Part shown: in pieces, positions 60,179 to 64,000 of the stretch | How positions within the stretch are numbered: position 1 is the stretch's first letter | How the letters are laid out: each line of letters starts with the position of its first letter | Source of the DNA: Paenibacillus sp. V4I3 | Lineage (GTDB): Bacteria > Bacillota > Bacilli > Paenibacillales > NBRC-103111 | Reading direction: 5' to 3' | DNA length: 64,000 nt | Assembly (NCBI RefSeq): GCF_030817215.1 | Contig: NZ_JAUSZA010000001.1 | Coordinates: forward strand, 4,004,501 to 4,068,500 | Notes under the pieces: generated by a model | What the model saw: the letters and a program-made list of their open reading frames with translations, nothing else | Databases searched by the model: none | What the model was told of the DNA's origin: nothing | Made by a program: the position numbers and the translations under genes

Positions 60179-60925
60179 ATGGAAAGACTGCAAAAAGTAT
60201 TAGCCGAAGCGGGGATCGCATCCCGTCGGAAATGTGAGGAAATTATCACAGCAGGACGTGTTCAAGTGAACGGTGAAGTCGTCACCACGCTTGGCGTGAA
60301 AGTAAACACGGAAGAAGATGAAATTAGAGTTGATGGACGTGCTATTGGTCAACAAAAGAAGATCTATGTCATTTTGAATAAACCCAAGGGTGTTATTACA
60401 AGTGCAACGGACCCAGAGGGCCGTAAAGTAGTAACAGACTTCTTGCCTGGGATTAGAGAACGCGTTTATCCGGTCGGACGATTGGATTATGATACGGAAG
60501 GGTTGCTCCTTCTGACGAATGATGGTGAATTTGCCCATTTACTCACGCATCCTAAACATCACGTGCCCAAAACCTATCAAGCCACTGTAAAAGGGGTACC
60601 GCACGGAACGTTATTAGACAAGCTAAAAACGGGTATACAGTTAGAGGATGGCATGACGGCTCCGGCTGAGGTTGAATATGCGGATGTGAATATGGAGAAG
60701 AATGAGTCCATCATTCAAATTACGATCTACGAGGGCAGGAATCGACAAGTCAGACGTATGTTCGAGGCAATCTCCTTTCCAGTGATCAAATTAAAACGAA
60801 TTAAATTCGGTCCAATCTTTTTAACTGGCCTGCCAAGAGCCAAGTATCGTCACTTGACGCCTAAAGAGGTTGAGGAGCTTAGGAACGAAGCTCTCAAGAC
60901 ACATAACGTTCAAAAAGGCCAATAA
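60179..60925 (+). CDS. rluB: 23S rRNA pseudouridine synthase RluB
   Basis: 248 residues: an N-terminal S4 RNA-binding domain (MERLQKVLAEAGIASRRKCE) and an RsuA/RluB catalytic domain with the nucleophilic Asp in VGRLDYDTEGLLLLTNDG (near 104) and GRNRQVRRMFEA near 183. It modifies U2605-equivalent positions in 23S rRNA. A weak ribosome site (TTGAGGTGAAAGCGG) precedes the ATG. Position between spmB and resA is conserved. Confidence 0.93.
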   Translation: MERLQKVLAEAGIASRRKCEEIITAGRVQVNGEVVTTLGVKVNTEEDEIRVDGRAIGQQKKIYVILNKPKGVITSATDPEGRKVVTDFLPGIRERVYPVGRLDYDTEGLLLLTNDGEFAHLLTHPKHHVPKTYQATVKGVPHGTLLDKLKTGIQLEDGMTAPAEVEYADVNMEKNESIIQITIYEGRNRQVRRMFEAISFPVIKLKRIKFGPIFLTGLPRAKYRHLTPKEVEELRNEALKTHNVQKGQ

Positions 60926-60941
60926 GAATTGGCCTTCTTTT
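60915..60941 (+). terminator. Terminator overlapping the rluB stop codon
   Basis: AAGGCCAATAAGAATTGGCCTT (9-bp perfect stem) followed by CTTTT; the TAA stop is in the loop. Confidence 0.9.
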
Positions 60942-61010
60942 CGTTATAATATAAGGTATAAACCTATGTGAAAATACTAACATTGTCAAAAAAAGCGAAG
61001 GTGATTATAC

Positions 61011-61544
61011 GTGGGTCCAAATAAGAAATGGGTACAGATTGGGATTTTTGCGGTCGTGCTTATTATTGGCGTGTTTACCATTATTACCAATTTGTCGGCT
61101 TCTGACAGCAAGAAGTATCCCCAAACAGGCGACAAAGCGACGAATTTCTCCTTAGTCGGCTTAGATGGTAAAACGCATGAATTATCGGATTATAAGGGCA
61201 AACCGGTTTTGATTAATTTCTGGGGAACTTTTTGTCCGCCGTGCAAAGAAGAAATGCCTGCTCTCCAAAAGCAATATGATAAATGGAGCAAAGAAGGTGT
61301 GGTTTTCTTAGAGGTCAACGTTGATAAGAATAAAGTAACGGTTCAAAGCTTCATGGATCAGTATAAGTTGAATATGCCTGTGCTTCTGGATGCCAAAGAA
61401 GTCGTACGTAAGCAGTATGGCGTCATGGATTATCCGACAACCTTCTTTATTGGAGCAGACGGCAAAGTGAGTATCAAAAAAATCGGCCAGATGACAGAGT
61501 CTTTTATCGATGAATCGATCGCTAAGTTGGTTGACAAGTCTTAA
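61011..61544 (+). CDS. resA: Thiol-disulfide oxidoreductase ResA
   Basis: 177 residues: an N-terminal membrane anchor (about 7-25) and a thioredoxin-fold domain facing outside. The redox motif is WGTFCPPCKEEMPAL (CPPC near 74-77), and the cis-Pro is in YGVMDYPTTFFIG. It reduces apocytochrome c haem-binding cysteines for haem attachment by ResB-ResC. The start is GTG after GCGAAGGTGAT. A TATAAT-like sequence at 60945-60950 may be the promoter. Confidence 0.93.
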   Translation: MGPNKKWVQIGIFAVVLIIGVFTIITNLSASDSKKYPQTGDKATNFSLVGLDGKTHELSDYKGKPVLINFWGTFCPPCKEEMPALQKQYDKWSKEGVVFLEVNVDKNKVTVQSFMDQYKLNMPVLLDAKEVVRKQYGVMDYPTTFFIGADGKVSIKKIGQMTESFIDESIAKLVDKS

Positions 61545-61579
61545 AATGAACGAATGCTTAAAGTTTTCAGGAGGTCATC

Positions 61580-63241
61580 ATGTTCTACAACACCAAATGC
61601 GATTGCGGGCATCAGAATCCCACAGGTACTACGCTTTGTGAATCTTGTGGTAATCCGCTGATTGACACGGAGGGCAGAGATATACTGGAAATGCGATACG
61701 ACGGTATGGCCCGTCGCTCTCAGAAATCGAACCCTTCTTTGTTAGATAAAGTCTGGAATTTCTTTTCCTCGGTTAGAATAGCGGTATGGATCATTATTTG
61801 GACGGTCGTCGCATCTGCCGTAGGCACTATTTTTCCACAAGAAAATACGTTCTTAGATATGGATCCTGCCCAGTATTATTCGCAAAATTATGGTACACTG
61901 GGGACCATTTATCACTTTCTGGGCTTCTCCCACACGTTTAGTTCATGGTGGTTCATCACGCTGCTGTTCATGATAGGAACATCTCTAGTCATTTGTAGTT
62001 TGGATCGGGTGTTGCCATTATATCGCGCGCTAACTAAGCAGCAAATTCGTAAACACTTGAATTTTCTCACGAGACAGAAAGTGACGCTTGTCGCCGATCT
62101 GCCGCCGGGTACGGATGAGGAAGCATGGACAAATAAGCTTGGCGATCTTTTGCGTAAAAAAAATTACCGTGTACATACAGATGGAGCAGCGCTTCTGGCT
62201 GAGAAATACCGTTTTAGCCGCTGGGGCCCCTATATTAATCATATTGGTCTCATTATATTTCTGATCGGTGTGTTAATGAGAAGCATTCCAGGCTGGCATA
62301 TGGATGAGTACATGGGTATTCTGGAAGGGGAAACCAAGGCAATCCCTCACACTTCCTATTTCATCAAAAATGAAAAGTTCACGTTGGAGCTGTATGACGA
62401 GAAAGATTTGCCAGAAAGTATTAAGGCTAAGGGGCAAATTGTCCCGAAAACCTATGAAACTCAGGCAGTTTTGTATCACTGTTCCGCGAATTGTGACGAT
62501 TCATCCAAAGAACCGGTACTTACTGAAGTACACAAACAAAACATTATCGTGAATCATCCACTTGATTACAAAGGCCTACAAGCTTATCAATTCGATTATA
62601 AATCAACACCAATGCTAATCTCCGTGAAGCCCACACTTAGCAATCCCGCTACAAGTGAGTCTTATGGAAGCTTTGATTTGCCAATGAATAATCCTAAGGA
62701 TGAATATCAAGTAGGTCCTTACAAGCTGACGCTGAAAGGGTACTTCCCCGAGTTTGGTCTTGAAAAGGGACAGCCCATCAGCAAGTCGAATGAGCCCAAA
62801 GCACCTGCATTTATATTTAGCATCACAGGTCCCGATCTAGCAGCTAACGGTATACCTTACCTGTACTTCCCAAGACAAATAGATAAAGAAACGTTCTCAC
62901 AAGATACAATTAATGGCCCCATAAGTCAAAAGCTGAAGCTTGCTGTCGGCTCCATGGAAGGTGTTCAATTTGCCAATTACACAACCTATCTGAACATTCG
63001 CGTAGACAAGGCTATGCCTTATATCTGGGTAGGATCTGCGATATTCATGATTGGCGTGATTATGGGCTTCTATTGGCAGCATCGCCGCATCTGGATTCGA
63101 ATTGACAGCGGGAAGCTAACTTTGGGCGGTCATACAAATAAGAACTGGTTTGGACTTCGGAATGAAGTGGCAGCAGCACTCAAGAAGAACAATATAGAAG
63201 TTTCACCGAAATCATTAGATATTGGAGGGGACCAGGGGTGA
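61580..63241 (+). CDS. resB: Cytochrome c biogenesis protein ResB
   Basis: 553 residues. A short N-terminal zinc ribbon (KCDCGHQN ... LCESCG) precedes four membrane helices, with VWNFFSSVRIAVWIIIWTVV near 53 and a large external domain between about 240 and 475. With ResC it forms the system II haem-attachment complex. TTTTCAGGAGGTCATC precedes the ATG. It overlaps resC by four bases (GTGA). Confidence 0.94.
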   Translation: MFYNTKCDCGHQNPTGTTLCESCGNPLIDTEGRDILEMRYDGMARRSQKSNPSLLDKVWNFFSSVRIAVWIIIWTVVASAVGTIFPQENTFLDMDPAQYYSQNYGTLGTIYHFLGFSHTFSSWWFITLLFMIGTSLVICSLDRVLPLYRALTKQQIRKHLNFLTRQKVTLVADLPPGTDEEAWTNKLGDLLRKKNYRVHTDGAALLAEKYRFSRWGPYINHIGLIIFLIGVLMRSIPGWHMDEYMGILEGETKAIPHTSYFIKNEKFTLELYDEKDLPESIKAKGQIVPKTYETQAVLYHCSANCDDSSKEPVLTEVHKQNIIVNHPLDYKGLQAYQFDYKSTPMLISVKPTLSNPATSESYGSFDLPMNNPKDEYQVGPYKLTLKGYFPEFGLEKGQPISKSNEPKAPAFIFSITGPDLAANGIPYLYFPRQIDKETFSQDTINGPISQKLKLAVGSMEGVQFANYTTYLNIRVDKAMPYIWVGSAIFMIGVIMGFYWQHRRIWIRIDSGKLTLGGHTNKNWFGLRNEVAAALKKNNIEVSPKSLDIGGDQG

Positions 63242-64000
63242 ATGTTAACTCACTGAGCAGCACCTTTTTACTTATAGCTTTTTTCGTTTACCTCGCTGCA
63301 TTTTTGTTGTTTGTCCTCTCGATAACCGGTAGGAAATGGAGTAATCGGGACCCCGAACAACATACGAAGCGATGGGGCTTTGTTGCTTTCATTGCTTCAC
63401 TAGTTGGATTTGCGTGTCACGTGACTTTCTTTTTTACTAGATGGGCGGAAGGTAATCATATCCCGACATCGAATATGTACGAATTCATGACCTTTCTAGG
63501 TATGATGATCATTTTTGCTTTCTTGATCGTGTATCTCATTTATCGCACACCTGTCCTTGGGGTATTCGCATTACCCATTGGCTTTATCATCATTGCTTAT
63601 GCTTCTGTTTTCCCGAGCGAAGTGCAACCCTTAATTCCAGCGTTGCAAAGTTACTGGCTCAAGATCCATGTAACAACCGCTGCTACAGGAGAAGCTTTCT
63701 TCGGAGTCGGCTTTGCCGGCGGATTGATGTATCTGCTCCGTGCTGTCGATTACAAAGGAACATCCAAAGTAGATAAGCGTGAACAAAGAGGCGTGGAACT
63801 TACGATCTTTTTCATTCTGATGTTAATCGCCTTCATTGCTTCCATCTTTACATTTAATGGTTCTGGCTATAAAGCCGTTTTCTCCAAAGAAGTCATCGTG
63901 ACCAATGCACAAGGCCAACAAGAGACGAACATTCATAATGAAACTTATGTATTGCCTCCAATTGTTAAGCCTTATGATACGAAGCTTGTAGAAATGAAGC
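63238..64000 (+). CDS. resC: Cytochrome c biogenesis protein ResC/CcsB (5' part, cut by window end)
   Basis: 254 codons are visible from GTG 63238 with no stop before the window end. The protein is strongly hydrophobic. It starts MNVNSLSSTFLLIAFFVYLA, with ITGRKWSNRDPEQH in the first loop. TSNMYEFMTFLGMMI (near 80) and WLKIHVTTAATGEAFFGVGF (near 140, a conserved His before a haem-handling region) identify CcsB/CcsA-type haem exporters. The WWD motif would lie beyond the window. It overlaps resB. Confidence 0.93.
   Translation, partial: MNVNSLSSTFLLIAFFVYLAAFLLFVLSITGRKWSNRDPEQHTKRWGFVAFIASLVGFACHVTFFFTRWAEGNHIPTSNMYEFMTFLGMMIIFAFLIVYLIYRTPVLGVFALPIGFIIIAYASVFPSEVQPLIPALQSYWLKIHVTTAATGEAFFGVGFAGGLMYLLRAVDYKGTSKVDKREQRGVELTIFFILMLIAFIASIFTFNGSGYKAVFSKEVIVTNAQGQQETNIHNETYVLPPIVKPYDTKLVEMK

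Noticed and set aside
1..64000. tRNA, rRNA, insertion sequence, prophage or CRISPR features
   Set aside because: No cloverleaf, rRNA motif, transposase or integrase (apart from the housekeeping xerD), or regularly spaced repeat array was recognised by reading both strands. The only spaced repeats are the leader hairpins.

Overview
The window reads as a chromosomal segment of a spore-forming Bacillota of the Paenibacillus type. The evidence is the number of sporulation genes (spoIIM, spoIIAA-AB-sigF, spoVAA-AB-AF, spmA-spmB, ytfJ, dacF, dacB, a YjcZ-type fragment), strong AGGAGG ribosome binding sites with frequent TTG/GTG starts, moderate GC, and gene order. From about 24 kb to the right end the order follows the Bacillus subtilis nudF / spoIIM / fur / yqzK / xerD / drm / pupG / dacF / spoIIA / spoVA / lysA / ppiB / rib / scpAB / dacB / spmAB / rluB / resABC region. 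No tRNA, rRNA, CRISPR, phage or transposase gene was seen.

Layout. 1-3.4 kb: edge of a tiny YjcZ-like gene, an MBL-fold hydrolase, an SRPBCC protein, a small membrane protein and a guanylate-kinase-like protein. 3.4-14.3 kb: a cobalamin riboswitch and terminator, then the early-cobalt corrin operon cbiH60-X-J-C-D-ET-L-F-G-A, the order I recall from Bacillus (Priestia) megaterium. 14.3-19 kb: small unknown genes, then an overlapping steA / GT2 / MraY-like cluster. 19-24 kb: the branched-chain 2-oxoacid dehydrogenase operon (lpdV, bkdAA, bkdAB, bkdB). 24-32.5 kb: a Prli42-like miniprotein, an M20 peptidase, DUF3866, mciZ, nudF, an EndoQ/YqxK-like protein, spoIIM, fur, ald, yqzK and xerD. 32.6-38.1 kb: nucleoside salvage (deoB, two purine nucleoside phosphorylases, pdp), interrupted by a YvyF-like gene and a CuA-type cupredoxin. 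38.2-47.5 kb: dacF, spoIIA, a SulP transporter, a reduced spoVA cluster and lysA. 47.7-52.5 kb: ppiB, then the FMN-riboswitch-controlled ribD-E-BA-H operon. 52.5-64 kb: an M50-like protease, scpAB, ytfI-ytfJ, an ArsB/NhaD transporter, dacB-spmA-spmB, rluB and resA-resB-resC (resC is cut by the window end).

Main points of interest. (1) Two families of short palindromic hairpins lie directly upstream of Shine-Dalgarno sites of unrelated genes (ribBA, spmA, ytfI, ytfJ, spoIIAA and an orphan zinc-cluster gene), often in tandem. (2) Three genes (cbiA, bkdAA, the yqxK-like gene) each carry one apparent extra base that breaks the frame, so either the strain has lost several functions or the sequence has insertion errors. 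(3) The second of two tandem purine nucleoside phosphorylases has changed both residues that read the 6-position of the purine. (4) spoVAC-AD-AE are absent from between spoVAB and spoVAF. (5) Very small regulators (a 34-codon Prli42-like protein and MciZ) are present and easily missed. (6) Blocks of very high GC begin and end inside genes.
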